DNA of 64,000 nucleotides from Paracoccus pantotrophus (GTDB taxonomy: Bacteria; Pseudomonadota; Alphaproteobacteria; Rhodobacterales; Rhodobacteraceae), in the NCBI RefSeq assembly GCF_008824185.1, contig NZ_CP044425.1:310001-374000 (forward strand). The letters run 5' to 3'. How positions within the stretch are numbered: the first letter of the stretch is position 1; each line of letters opens with the position of its first letter. The notes below the pieces were generated by a model. It was not told the DNA's origin and searched no databases. It was given only the letters and a program-made list of their open reading frames with translations. Below, piece after piece: positions 26,337 through 34,986 of the stretch. The translations under genes and the position numbers were made by a program.

Positions 26337-26431
26337 CCCCGGATCAGCCTGCGCCGCAGCCAGCCCGAGAAGCTGTCCATCGCCATCACCATCAGCACGA
26401 TCAGCACCATGTAATAGGCCACGTCCTCCCA
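26333..26431 (-). pseudogene. phnE2: phnE2, 3' fragment cut off by the transposon
   Basis: Reading leftward on the minus strand, this piece encodes EDVAYYMVLIVLMVMAMDSF then SGWLRRRLIRG and a TAG stop: the last transmembrane helix and basic tail of a PhnE-type permease. It joins in frame with the part at 31902-33127 once the transposon and one copy of the 5-base duplication are removed, giving a 439-residue protein. Without a start of its own it is not expected to be translated. Confidence 0.92.
26427..26431. repeat. Target site duplication, left copy
   Basis: TCCCA, identical to the five bases at 31902-31906 at the other end of the transposon. Five bases is the Tn3-family duplication length, and its intactness points to a simple and fairly recent insertion. 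Confidence 0.93.
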
Positions 26432-26512
26432 GGGGTCGTTTGCGGGAGGGGGCGGAATCCTACGCTAAGGCTTTGGCCAGCGATATTCTCCGGTGAGATT
26501 GATGTGTTCCCA
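26432..26512. repeat. Tn5393 terminal inverted repeat, left (tnpA side)
   Basis: 81 bases matching the right end at 77 positions. The four differences (positions 18, 24, 49 and 64 from the tip) are all G here and A in the right end. The outer 17 bases are identical at both ends. The tnpA stop codon lies inside this repeat. Confidence 0.93.
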
Positions 26513-29350
26513 TCCGAGCGGCGAAACATGGGCCAAGAGATCGGGCGATAGCAGCTTTCCATCGCGTTTCTGGTTTGCAACGACCTCGCCGAGCTTCATG
26601 GTGTTCCAGAAGATGATGATGGCGGCGAGCAGATTCATGCCGGCGATGCGGTAATGCTGGCCTTCGGCGGAACGGTCGCGGATTTCACCGCGGCGGTGGA
26701 AGCTGATTGCCCGCTTCAGCGCATGATGAGCTTCGCCTTTGTTGAGCCCGATCTGGGCACGCCGTTGGAGTTCGGCATCCAGAATCCAGTCGATCATGAA
26801 CAGGGTGCGCTCGACGCGACCGACTTCCCGCAGGGCTGTCGCGAGCTCGTTCTGCCGCGGATAGGAGGCGAGTTTCCGCAGAATCTGGCTTGGCGCGACG
26901 GTCCCGGCAGCAATGGTGGCGGCGATGCGCAGGATGTCGGGCCAATTGCGCTCGATCATGGCTTGGTTGACCTTTCCGCCGATCAACGCTCGCAGGTGCG
27001 CCGGGGCGGCCGACGGATTGAACGCGTAGAGCCGTTTGGATGGCAGGTCGCGGATGCGCGGAGCGAACCGGTAGCCGAGAATGGCACATGCGGCAAAGAC
27101 GTGATCGGTGAAGCCGCCCGTGTCGGTGAACTGCTCGCGGATATGGCGTCCAGCATCGTTCATCAGCAGGCCATCGAGGATGTAAGGCGCTTCGCTTGCC
27201 GTTGCAGGAATCACCTGGGTTGCGAACGGCGCATATTGGTCGGAGACGTGGCTATAGGCTTTCAGGCCCGGGGTATTGCCATATTTCGCGTTGACCAGGT
27301 TCATGGCCTCACCTTGCTCTGTAGCGACGAAGAACTGTCCGTCGCTCGAAGCCGACGTGCCCATGCCCCAGAACCGGGCCATGGGTAACGCTGCCTGTGC
27401 CTCGACCACCATGGCCAGCGCCCGGTCATAGGCTTCGCCCTCGACATGCCACCGTCCAATGCGGATCAATTCCCAGAAGGTGTGGGTGTTTGTCGCATCC
27501 GCCATTTTGCGCAAGCCGAGGTTGATCCCTTCCGCCAAGATAACGTTCATTAGCCCGATCCGGTCAGCGCAGGGTGCTCCTGTGCGCAGATGGGTGAACG
27601 CTTCGGTGAAGCCGGTCGCCGCATCCACCTCCAGCAGGAGATCGGTGATGCGCGTGGGCGGGATCTGCTTGTAGAGATCGAGCACCAGATCTTCGGCGCC
27701 TGTCGGCGCGGCGGCTTCGAGTTTCTCGATATGCAGAACGCCGTTTTCAATCGACCCGCCCGGGATCGTGCCTGCGCGAGCGGCACGGCCAAGCTCGCGC
27801 AACCGCATGTCGAGGCGAGCTTGCCGGTCTGCCAGCCATTCCTCCGGCCGCAATGGCACAGCGAGACGACCGCCTTCCGCGATGGATTGTGCCGGAACGA
27901 GTGCGTGTTTCAGATCGCCATAGCGCCGGGACCTAGTAAGCCAGACATCTCCGGAGCGGAACGCATCGCGCAGATGGAACAGCACCGCGATCTCCCATAG
28001 GCGAGCGTCGCCAGCCCTCTGGGCCCGAAGGTGGCGATGCCATTTCGAGCTGGGCCGCAAGAAGCTGGTCATCGCGGCATCGTTCAAACCGGTACGAAGG
28101 GCCGTCACCGCTTCCAGAAGCGGCAGTGCAACGGGCGCAGCTCGCAGATCGAGCAGGCGCAACATGCGTGGAGCGTATCGGCGGAAGCGGTGATAACCGT
28201 CGAGCACATGATTGAGCGGATCGTCGGCCATGGTGGCGGTCAGCCTGGTTGCCATTGCAACAAGGGTTTTTAAGCCGTCCCACCCTGACCCACTCGCGAT
28301 GACATCGCCCAGCGGCTGGCCATCATCCTGTGCATCGACCAGGGCGCCCCCGATCTCGGCGAAGGATTTCAGGGTGTCACGCACCACCCCCGCTTCGTCT
28401 GCGACCTTTGCATGGCAAATACGCTCCGAAGCACGGTAGAGACGGCCGACGATCCGGTCGTGGGTTTCGACCACTGCGTCGGCCAACATCGCCTGCCATT
28501 CCGAGACGCAAACAGCCAAGATCGCAAGCCGCCTGTCCTCCGGGAGATCGCGCATGCCGTCGGCATAATACCGTTCACCCTGCCTGCGCAGACGAGTCAC
28601 CCGATGGGCAGGAACGCCGGCAAGCAGATCCTCGGGGAGATCGATGCGTTGCAGATATTCGAGCCGGTCGAGCAGCCGGTTGGCCGACGAAGAGTTCGAG
28701 CCAGGCTCGAACTGGCGCAGCCACACAAAACGGGTCACCCGATCATCAGCCGTCTCCTCGAGCAATGCCAGCAACTGTTCTCGGATCGACATAGGCAGCC
28801 GACTGGCGATCCTCGTCTCGATGCGTCGCTCGGCATCGACGAGAGCCGCGGCACAAAGCCGCTCGATCGTGGATGTCGCGGGAAGGACAGTGCGGGTGCG
28901 TCGGCACTCGGCTACGAAGCGACGGGCGATATCCTCGTTCGACACCGCCATCTCGGCTTCTCGGAACAACCATTCCTTCAGCTCGCTCGCACCACGTCCG
29001 GAGAAGGTGCGGAAGCCGTAGAGCCCCCGTAACTCGGCAAGATGCTCGTGCCGTGTTTCCTCGCGGGCAGCATAGTCTACGAGATCGTCGGCACCCAGGC
29101 CAAGCTGCGCTCCGATAAATTCGATGACCTCTGCAGGGATCAGTTCGCCTGGAGCCAGCACCCGGCCGGGATAGCGCAGGACACACAATTGCAGGGCGAA
29201 GCCGAACCTGTTGTGAGCGCGCCGACGCAGCCTGATATGCCCAAGGTCTTCATCACTCAGCGTATAGTGCTTGAGCAAATCCGTCTGTGAAGTCGGCAAG
29301 CGCAACAGCGCGTCTTTCTGCCGATCGGTTAGAGTGACGCGACGCGGCAT
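26465..29350 (-). CDS. tnpA: Tn3-family transposase TnpA
   Basis: 961 residues, full length for a Tn3-family transposase. The three DDE catalytic contexts can be seen: SSDGQFF (first Asp), DTGGFTDHVFA (second Asp) and NKGEAHHALKRAI (Glu), with the family's EIRDRSAEGQHYRIAGMN tail. It binds the 81-base ends and carries out replicative transposition with 5-base duplications. It is transcribed away from tnpR across the res region. Base composition is lower in GC than the flanking chromosome, in keeping with transfer. Confidence 0.96.
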   Translation of the reverse strand: MPRRVTLTDRQKDALLRLPTSQTDLLKHYTLSDEDLGHIRLRRRAHNRFGFALQLCVLRYPGRVLAPGELIPAEVIEFIGAQLGLGADDLVDYAAREETRHEHLAELRGLYGFRTFSGRGASELKEWLFREAEMAVSNEDIARRFVAECRRTRTVLPATSTIERLCAAALVDAERRIETRIASRLPMSIREQLLALLEETADDRVTRFVWLRQFEPGSNSSSANRLLDRLEYLQRIDLPEDLLAGVPAHRVTRLRRQGERYYADGMRDLPEDRRLAILAVCVSEWQAMLADAVVETHDRIVGRLYRASERICHAKVADEAGVVRDTLKSFAEIGGALVDAQDDGQPLGDVIASGSGWDGLKTLVAMATRLTATMADDPLNHVLDGYHRFRRYAPRMLRLLDLRAAPVALPLLEAVTALRTGLNDAAMTSFLRPSSKWHRHLRAQRAGDARLWEIAVLFHLRDAFRSGDVWLTRSRRYGDLKHALVPAQSIAEGGRLAVPLRPEEWLADRQARLDMRLRELGRAARAGTIPGGSIENGVLHIEKLEAAAPTGAEDLVLDLYKQIPPTRITDLLLEVDAATGFTEAFTHLRTGAPCADRIGLMNVILAEGINLGLRKMADATNTHTFWELIRIGRWHVEGEAYDRALAMVVEAQAALPMARFWGMGTSASSDGQFFVATEQGEAMNLVNAKYGNTPGLKAYSHVSDQYAPFATQVIPATASEAPYILDGLLMNDAGRHIREQFTDTGGFTDHVFAACAILGYRFAPRIRDLPSKRLYAFNPSAAPAHLRALIGGKVNQAMIERNWPDILRIAATIAAGTVAPSQILRKLASYPRQNELATALREVGRVERTLFMIDWILDAELQRRAQIGLNKGEAHHALKRAISFHRRGEIRDRSAEGQHYRIAGMNLLAAIIIFWNTMKLGEVVANQKRDGKLLSPDLLAHVSPLGWEHINLTGEYRWPKP

Positions 29351-29475
29351 ACATGTTCCTTTTTCAAAATCTGATAGCGTTCAAGACGCTTTGTTTATGA
29401 AGCTGGTTGAGATACATTTCCAGAGGTCAATGCAATCGTGGCCGAAGCGCCGCCTCAAACCAACGTTTGTGATAC
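29351..29475. promoter_or_regulatory. Probable res site and divergent tnpA/tnpR promoters
   Basis: A 125-base AT-rich gap between divergent tnpA and tnpR. In Tn3-family elements this gap holds the resolvase recombination site and both promoters. I did not resolve the individual resolvase binding sites. Confidence 0.6.
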
Positions 29476-30090
29476 ATGCTGATCGGATATGCCCGCGTCT
29501 CCAAAGCCGATGGCTCGCAGTCTCTCGACCTGCAGCACGACGCCTTGCGCGCCGCAGGTGTCGAACGGGACAATATCTATGATGATCTTGCTTCCGGCGG
29601 TCGTGATGATCGCCCTGGCTTGACTGCCTGCCTCAAGTCATTGCGTGACGGCGATGTGCTGGTGGTCTGGAAGCTCGATCGCCTCGGACGATCGCTTGCC
29701 CATCTGGTCAACACGGTGAAGGAGCTGTCAGACCGCAAGATCGGCCTGCGGGTTCTGACTGGAAAGGGCGCTCAGATCGACACCACGACTGCGTCCGGTC
29801 GCATGGTGTTCGGAATCTTCGCCACCTTGGCCGAGTTCGAGCGGGATCTGATCCGAGAGCGCACCATGGCGGGTCTCGCCTCCGCGAGAGCGCGCGGTCG
29901 CAAGGGCGGACGAAAATTCGCGCTCACCAAAGCTCAGGTGCGTCTCGCGCAAGCCGCCATGGCCCAGCGCGATACTTCAGTTTCCGATCTCTGCAAGGAA
30001 CTCGGCATCGAGCGCGTCACTCTCTACCGATATGTCGGTCCCAAAGGCGAGCTCAGAGACCATGGAAAGCATGTTCTCGGACTTACGTAG
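29476..30090 (+). CDS. tnpR: Serine resolvase TnpR
   Basis: 204 residues. The resolvase/invertase catalytic Ser is residue 9 in MLIGYARVSKADGSQSLDLQ; the core continues with VVWKLDRLGRSL (catalytic Arg) and GRMVFGIFATLAEFERDLIRERT; a C-terminal helix-turn-helix (SDLCKELGIERVTLYRYV) binds res. It resolves the cointegrates made during transposition and usually represses tnpA and itself. Confidence 0.95.
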   Translation: MLIGYARVSKADGSQSLDLQHDALRAAGVERDNIYDDLASGGRDDRPGLTACLKSLRDGDVLVVWKLDRLGRSLAHLVNTVKELSDRKIGLRVLTGKGAQIDTTTASGRMVFGIFATLAEFERDLIRERTMAGLASARARGRKGGRKFALTKAQVRLAQAAMAQRDTSVSDLCKELGIERVTLYRYVGPKGELRDHGKHVLGLT

Positions 30091-30155
30091 CAACTCGTTT
30101 CTTTTCGCAGGTTGAGCCACCTCCGCGCTTCATCAGAAAACTGAAGGAACCTCCA

Positions 30156-30959
30156 TTGAATCGAACTAATATTTTTTTTGGTGAATCGCATTCTGACTGG
30201 TTGCCTGTCAGAGGCGGAGAATCTGGTGATTTTGTTTTTCGACGTGGTGACGGGCATGCCTTCGCGAAAATCGCACCTGCTTCCCGCCGCGGTGAGCTCG
30301 CTGGAGAGCGTGACCGCCTCATTTGGCTCAAAGGTCGAGGTGTGGCTTGCCCCGAGGTGATCAACTGGCAGGAGGAACAGGAGGGTGCATGCTTGGTGAT
30401 AACGGCAATTCCGGGAGTACCGGCGGCTGATCTGTCTGGAGCGGATTTGCTCAAAGCGTGGCCGTCAATGGGGCAGCAACTTGGCGCTGTTCACAGCCTA
30501 TCGGTTGATCAATGTCCGTTTGAGCGCAGGCTGTCGCGAATGTTCGGACGCGCCGTTGATGTGGTGTCCCGCAATGCCGTCAATCCCGACTTCTTACCGG
30601 ACGAGGACAAGAGTACGCCGCAGCTCGATCTTTTGGCTCGTGTCGAACGAGAGCTACCGGTGCGGCTCGACCAAGAGCGCACCGATATGGTTGTTTGCCA
30701 TGGTGATCCCTGCATGCCGAACTTCATGGTGGACCCTAAAACTCTTCAATGCACGGGTCTGATCGACCTTGGGCGGCTCGGAACAGCAGATCGCTATGCC
30801 GATTTGGCACTCATGATTGCTAACGCCGAAGAGAACTGGGCAGCGCCAGATGAAGCAGAGCGCGCCTTCGCTGTCCTATTCAATGTATTGGGGATCGAAG
30901 CCCCCGACCGCGAACGCCTTGCCTTCTATCTGCGATTGGACCCTCTGACTTGGGGTTGA
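30156..30959 (+). CDS. strA: Aminoglycoside 3''-O-phosphotransferase APH(3'')-Ib (StrA)
   Basis: 267 residues from a TTG start preceded by AAGGAA; this is the established StrA length and start. Protein-kinase-like APH fold with catalytic loop VVCHGDPCMPNFMV and a GLIDLGRLGTADRYADLAL metal-binding segment. It phosphorylates streptomycin at the 3'' hydroxyl in the cytoplasm and so inactivates the drug. The residues I can read match the widespread StrA throughout and the gene appears intact. Its stop overlaps the strB ATG by one base. Confidence 0.97.
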   Translation: MNRTNIFFGESHSDWLPVRGGESGDFVFRRGDGHAFAKIAPASRRGELAGERDRLIWLKGRGVACPEVINWQEEQEGACLVITAIPGVPAADLSGADLLKAWPSMGQQLGAVHSLSVDQCPFERRLSRMFGRAVDVVSRNAVNPDFLPDEDKSTPQLDLLARVERELPVRLDQERTDMVVCHGDPCMPNFMVDPKTLQCTGLIDLGRLGTADRYADLALMIANAEENWAAPDEAERAFAVLFNVLGIEAPDRERLAFYLRLDPLTWG

Positions 30960-31795
30960 TGTTCATGCCGCCTGTTTTTCCTGCTCATTGGCACGTTTCG
31001 CAACCTGTTCTCATTGCGGACACCTTTTCCAGCCTCGTTTGGAAAGTTTCATTGCCAGACGGGACTCCTGCAATCGTCAAGGGATTGAAACCTATAGAAG
31101 ACATTGCTGATGAACTGCGCGGGGCCGACTATCTGGTATGGCGCAATGGGAGGGGAGCAGTCCGGTTGCTCGGTCGTGAGAACAATCTGATGTTGCTCGA
31201 ATATGCCGGGGAGCGAATGCTCTCTCACATCGTTGCCGAGCACGGCGACTACCAGGCGACCGAAATTGCAGCGGAACTAATGGCGAAGCTGTATGCCGCA
31301 TCTGAGGAACCCCTGCCTTCTGCCCTTCTCCCGATCCGGGATCGCTTTGCAGCTTTGTTTCAGCGGGCGCGCGATGATCAAAACGCAGGTTGTCAAACTG
31401 ACTACGTCCACGCGGCGATTATAGCCGATCAAATGATGAGCAATGCCTCGGAACTGCGTGGGCTACATGGCGATCTGCATCATGAAAACATCATGTTCTC
31501 CAGTCGCGGCTGGCTGGTGATAGATCCCGTCGGTCTGGTCGGTGAAGTGGGCTTTGGCGCCGCCAATATGTTCTACGATCCGGCTGACAGAGACGACCTT
31601 TGTCTCGATCCTAGACGCATTGCACAGATGGCGGACGCATTCTCTCGTGCGCTGGACGTCGATCCGCGTCGCCTGCTCGACCAGGCGTACGCTTATGGGT
31701 GCCTTTCCGCAGCTTGGAACGCGGATGGAGAAGAGGAGCAACGCGATCTAGCTATCGCGGCCGCGATCAAGCAGGTGCGACAGACGTCATACTAG
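30959..31795 (+). CDS. strB: Aminoglycoside 6-O-phosphotransferase APH(6)-Id (StrB)
   Basis: 278 residues starting MFMPPVFPAHWHVSQPV, the known StrB start; the earlier GTG-like frame is not needed. Catalytic loop ELRGLHGDLHHENIMF and the following WLVIDPVGLVGE segment are complete. It phosphorylates streptomycin at position 6. With strA it forms a one-base-overlap pair giving high-level streptomycin resistance. The 26 bases between its stop and the right inverted repeat are transposon sequence. Confidence 0.97.
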   Translation: MFMPPVFPAHWHVSQPVLIADTFSSLVWKVSLPDGTPAIVKGLKPIEDIADELRGADYLVWRNGRGAVRLLGRENNLMLLEYAGERMLSHIVAEHGDYQATEIAAELMAKLYAASEEPLPSALLPIRDRFAALFQRARDDQNAGCQTDYVHAAIIADQMMSNASELRGLHGDLHHENIMFSSRGWLVIDPVGLVGEVGFGAANMFYDPADRDDLCLDPRRIAQMADAFSRALDVDPRRLLDQAYAYGCLSAAWNADGEEEQRDLAIAAAIKQVRQTSY

Positions 31796-31820
31796 ATATC
31801 AAGCGACTTCTCCTATCCCC

Positions 31821-31901
31821 TGGGAACACATCAATCTTACCGGAGAATATCGTTGGCCAAAGCCTTAGCGTAGGATTTCGCCCTCTCCCGCAAACGACCC
31901 C
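31821..31901. repeat. Tn5393 terminal inverted repeat, right (strB side)
   Basis: 81 bases, the reverse complement of the left end with four differences. It encodes the false C-terminus added to the truncated PhnE2 reading frame. Confidence 0.93.
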
Positions 31902-31906
31902 TCCCA
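31902..31906. repeat. Target site duplication, right copy
   Basis: TCCCA, the partner of 26427-26431. Within phnE2 it covers the codons of the Trp-Glu pair at the junction. Confidence 0.93.
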
Positions 31907-33127
31907 GTCCTTCTGGGTCTGGATCGCCTGGGTCAGCAACAGGCCGATGCCGCCGCCGACGATGGCGCCGATCACCGTGGCGCCGCGGGTGTTCGATTCC
32001 AGGAAATACAGCACCTGGCTCAGCAGCACCGGCGTCACCTGCGGGATCACCCCGAAGCGCGCGCGCTGCACCGCCCCCGCGCCGGTCGAGCGGATGCCCT
32101 CGACCTGCTTTTCGTCGATGTTTTCCAAGGCTTCCGAAAACATCTTGCCGAAGCTTCCGGTATCGGTCAGCAGAATCGCCAGCGCGCCGGTCATCGGGCC
32201 GGGGCCAAAGGCGCGGGCCAGCACGATGGTCCAGATCAGCCCATCGACGCCGCGGATGAAGTCGAAGATCCGCCGCAGCCCGAAGCGCAGCGCGCCCAGC
32301 GGCATCATGTTGCGCGCCGCCATGAAGCCCAGCGGCAGCGCCACGAGCGCCGCGCCGAACGTGCCCAGAAAGGCCATCAGCACCGTCTCGAACATGGCCC
32401 AGATCACGTCGCCATGCCGCCACATCGCGTTGGTCCAGAAATCGCGCGCCATGGCGGCGATGTTGGGCAGATCGGGATCGACGCGCGGCCCCCAAAGCGC
32501 GCTGGCGGCGATCTCGGGCCAGCTCATGTAGTGAAACGGGCTGTCCAGGGTAAAGAAGAACAGCGCCCAGCCCGGCTGATAGCGGAAGGTCTCGACCTTG
32601 GCGCGGGTATAGGCAAAGCGCCCGGCCTCGGTGGTGACGCTGACCCGGCTGTCCGAGGCGTTGATCCAGTCCGCCAGCGGCTCGGGCGCGGTCAGGCGCA
32701 GCCCGCCGTCCTGCTGGCGGATGTCGATCAGGCCGTAGCCGGGCACGTCGTAGCGCGCGCCCTCCGCGTCATAGGTGACGACATGGCCGTGGCCCAGGTC
32801 GATGCGGGTCGCATCGCCCTCGGTGGCGATCCAGGCCGGCAGGCGATCCGGCGGATAGGTGCCCTTGGCCTCGCCGTCGATGGCGACGCGCAGCGCGCCC
32901 GTGCGGTTGTCGCGCGTCACATGGGTCTTGTGCTGCCAGAAATCCGCCAGCAGCACCGCGGCATTGTCCATCCGCGCCCGCCCGGCCAGCCCGGCGATGT
33001 CGAAGGCGATGGCGGCATAGGCCAGATAGGCCAGGATCGCCAGCGGCACCGCAAAGGCTGCCAGCCGGCGGCGGGCAAAGCGGGTCAGCACGGTATCGGT
33101 CAGCGCGGGGGAAAGCGTAGTCGTCAT
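31902..33127 (-). pseudogene. phnE2: Phosphonate ABC transporter permease PhnE2, interrupted by Tn5393
   Basis: Begins MTTTLSPALTDTVLTRF and runs about 408 codons before the transposon. A long N-terminal membrane-anchored periplasmic stretch (residues about 25-225) precedes the permease domain, which has the EAA-type loop DEKQVEGIRSTGAGAVQRAR and VIGAIVGGGIGLLL. The frame continues into the transposon for 12 foreign residues (GSFAGEGEILR then stop at 31865). The last 31 host residues, including the final helix, are lost to 26333-26431. The gene follows phnE1 by 3 bases. The product is probably non-functional; whether PhnE1 alone can sustain uptake is unknown. Confidence 0.93.
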
Positions 33128-33130
33128 GGT

Positions 33131-33976
33131 TCAGCCCCTGACCAGCCGGCTGCGCGCGTGGTCGGACAGCCGGTCGATGGCGACGATGGCCACGAACAGC
33201 AGCAGGAAGATCGCCACCACCTCGTCATAGCGGCCCGTGCCCCATTGCATCGCCAGCTTCAGGTCGTAGCCGATGCCGCCCGAGCCGACGAAGCCCAGGA
33301 TGGCGCTGGCGCGCAGGTTGATCTCGAAGCGCATCAGCGCATAGGACAGCCAGTTCGGCGCGACCTGCGGCAGCACGCCCAGCCCGACCTGCTGGCCCCA
33401 GCCGGCGCCGACCGAGGCCAGCCCCTCGACCGGCTTCAGGTCGGCATTCTCGGCCACTTCGGAAAACAGCTTGCCGAGCGCGCCGGCAGTATGCAGCGAG
33501 ATGGCGATGACCGCCGGCACCGGCCCGCCGCCGAGGATATAGATCAGCACCAGAGCGATCACGATCTCGGGCACGGCGCGCAGCGCGTCCATCAGCCGGC
33601 GGAACAGCCCGGTCAGCCGCGGCCAGCGCGCCAGCCCGCGCGTCGACAGAAGCGCCAGCCCCATCGCCATCAGCCCGCCCAAAAGCGTCGAGACCGCGGC
33701 GATGTTCAGCGTCTCGACCAGCGAGGGCAGGTGCTTGGCCAGCAGGCCCGGCAGGTTCGCGCGCTTCTGCCATGCCTCGGCCAGCACCTCGGAGGGGAAG
33801 GCCAGCACCATCGGCAGCCCGTCGACGAAGCCGCCGGCATTGCGGCTTTCGGCCAGCCGGAACCCGGCCGCCATCATGGCGACGAAGATCACCAGCAACA
33901 GCCCGCCGTAAAGCCGGCGGCGGCGGGCCAGTTCCAGATAGGCATCGCGGATATGGTCCGGGGCAAGGGCGGCCAT
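33131..33976 (-). CDS. phnE1: Phosphonate ABC transporter permease PhnE1
   Basis: 281 residues. About six hydrophobic segments, the first near residues 20-38 (YGGLLLVIFVAMMAAGF), with the permease coupling loop ENADLKPVEGLASVGAGWGQ near residue 175 and a GFVGSGGIGYDL segment. Membrane channel of the PhnCDE importer; many alphaproteobacteria have two adjacent phnE genes whose products probably form a heterodimer. It is intact here while its partner phnE2 is broken. Confidence 0.93.
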   Translation of the reverse strand: MAALAPDHIRDAYLELARRRRLYGGLLLVIFVAMMAAGFRLAESRNAGGFVDGLPMVLAFPSEVLAEAWQKRANLPGLLAKHLPSLVETLNIAAVSTLLGGLMAMGLALLSTRGLARWPRLTGLFRRLMDALRAVPEIVIALVLIYILGGGPVPAVIAISLHTAGALGKLFSEVAENADLKPVEGLASVGAGWGQQVGLGVLPQVAPNWLSYALMRFEINLRASAILGFVGSGGIGYDLKLAMQWGTGRYDEVVAIFLLLFVAIVAIDRLSDHARSRLVRG

Positions 33977-34003
33977 GAGAGTCCTGCGGCTGAATTGCGG
34001 ATG

Positions 34004-34027
34004 CCGCGCCCCGGTACGGGGACGCGG
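34004..34027. other. Intercistronic hairpin between phnD and phnE1
   Basis: CCCCG/CGGGG (34009-34013 with 34017-34021) extended by CCGCG/CGCGG with one bulged base. There is no T run, so it is probably an mRNA-stabilising or processing hairpin behind the binding-protein gene rather than a terminator. Confidence 0.5.
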
Positions 34028-34041
34028 CCGGGAAGAGGCGC

Positions 34042-34953
34042 TTACTGCGCCGTTTCCTGCAGCTTGCGGGCGGCGACCACGCCCAAATAGGCGTCATGCG
34101 TCACCGGCACGAAATCCTTGGCCTCGCCATGCGCGACGCCATAGGCGCAGGCCTTGTCGGTCTCGTGCAGGTCGGCGGTCAGTTTCGTGACCTTGTCCTT
34201 GACCTCCTGCGGCAGGGCCTTGCGCAGCACCATCGGCCCTTCCGGGATCAGCTTGGATTTCCAGATCTCGACCAGGTCGTTCATCTCGACCAGCCCGGCA
34301 TCGGCGGCCTTGCGGAAAGCGCCCGAGTTATAGCCGTCCTCCCAGTCGCCCAGCCCGTCGGCCCAGCTGACGCCGGCGTCGAAATCGCCATTGGCCACGC
34401 CGATGATGGCCTGTTCATGCCCGCCGGCGAAACGGACCTGGCCGAAGAAATCCTCCAGCTTGCCATGGGTCTCGGCCAGTTCGGCGCCCGGCACCAGATA
34501 GCCCGAGGTCGAGTTCGGCTCGGCAAAGGCGAAGGACTTGCCCCTGGCATCCTCGATCGAGGCGATGCCGCTGTCCTTGCGCGCGAAGCCGATGGCGTAA
34601 TAGCCGGTCGAGCCGTCCATGTTCTGCTTGGTCAGCACCGGCTCGACCGCCTCGGGATCGGTCAGATGGATCTTGGCATAGCCCGAGGCGCCCAGCCAGG
34701 CCATGTCCAGCGTGCCGCCCAGAAGGCCCTGGATGACGCCGTCGTAATCGGCGGGGGTGAAGACCTTGACCGGCACGCCCAGCTCGGCCTCGATGGCGGC
34801 GCGGTAGCATTCGTTCGAGGTCATGCGGTCCTGCGCGTTCTCGCCGCCCATGATCCCGAGGTTGAAGCCGGTGATCGGCTGGGCGGTAGCGGCCGAGGTC
34901 AGGCCGGAGCTGAGGGCGGTGGCGGCGGCAAGCGCCAGGGCAAGCGGTTTCAT
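34042..34953 (-). CDS. phnD: Phosphonate-binding protein PhnD
   Basis: 303 residues with a Sec signal peptide (residues 1-24, ending SAATAQ). Type II binding-protein fold of the phosphate/phosphite/phosphonate family with GIMGGENAQDRMTSN near the mature start, DMAWLGASGYAKIHL and AEPNSTSGYLVPGAELAE, whose Ser/Thr run typically grips the phosphonate oxygens. It delivers phosphonates to PhnE1/E2. It sits between phnC and phnE1 in the minus-strand transporter operon. Confidence 0.94.
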   Translation of the reverse strand: MKPLALALAAATALSSGLTSAATAQPITGFNLGIMGGENAQDRMTSNECYRAAIEAELGVPVKVFTPADYDGVIQGLLGGTLDMAWLGASGYAKIHLTDPEAVEPVLTKQNMDGSTGYYAIGFARKDSGIASIEDARGKSFAFAEPNSTSGYLVPGAELAETHGKLEDFFGQVRFAGGHEQAIIGVANGDFDAGVSWADGLGDWEDGYNSGAFRKAADAGLVEMNDLVEIWKSKLIPEGPMVLRKALPQEVKDKVTKLTADLHETDKACAYGVAHGEAKDFVPVTHDAYLGVVAARKLQETAQ

Positions 34954-34986
34954 GGTCTCTCCATGGGTTGCGGTATTGCGGGGCCG

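Larger units (their letters stand above)
26432..31901. mobile_element. Tn5393: Tn3-family transposon Tn5393 (strA-strB, without IS1133)
   Basis: 5,470 bp bounded by 81-base inverted repeats that begin GGGGTCGTTTGCGGGAGG, flanked by a TCCCA duplication. Contents: tnpA leftward, a res gap, tnpR rightward, then strA and strB. Gene order, the 81-base ends and the strA-strB pair are those of Tn5393; the length agrees with the IS1133-free form (Tn5393c, 5,470 bp as I recall). No insertion sequence lies between tnpR and strA, so strA-strB may depend on read-through from the tnpR side. The element interrupts phnE2. It looks complete and capable of transposition. Confidence 0.95.

Noticed and set aside
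26654..27388. Plus-strand frames inside tnpA
   Set aside because: Opposite a full-length transposase with all three catalytic contexts.
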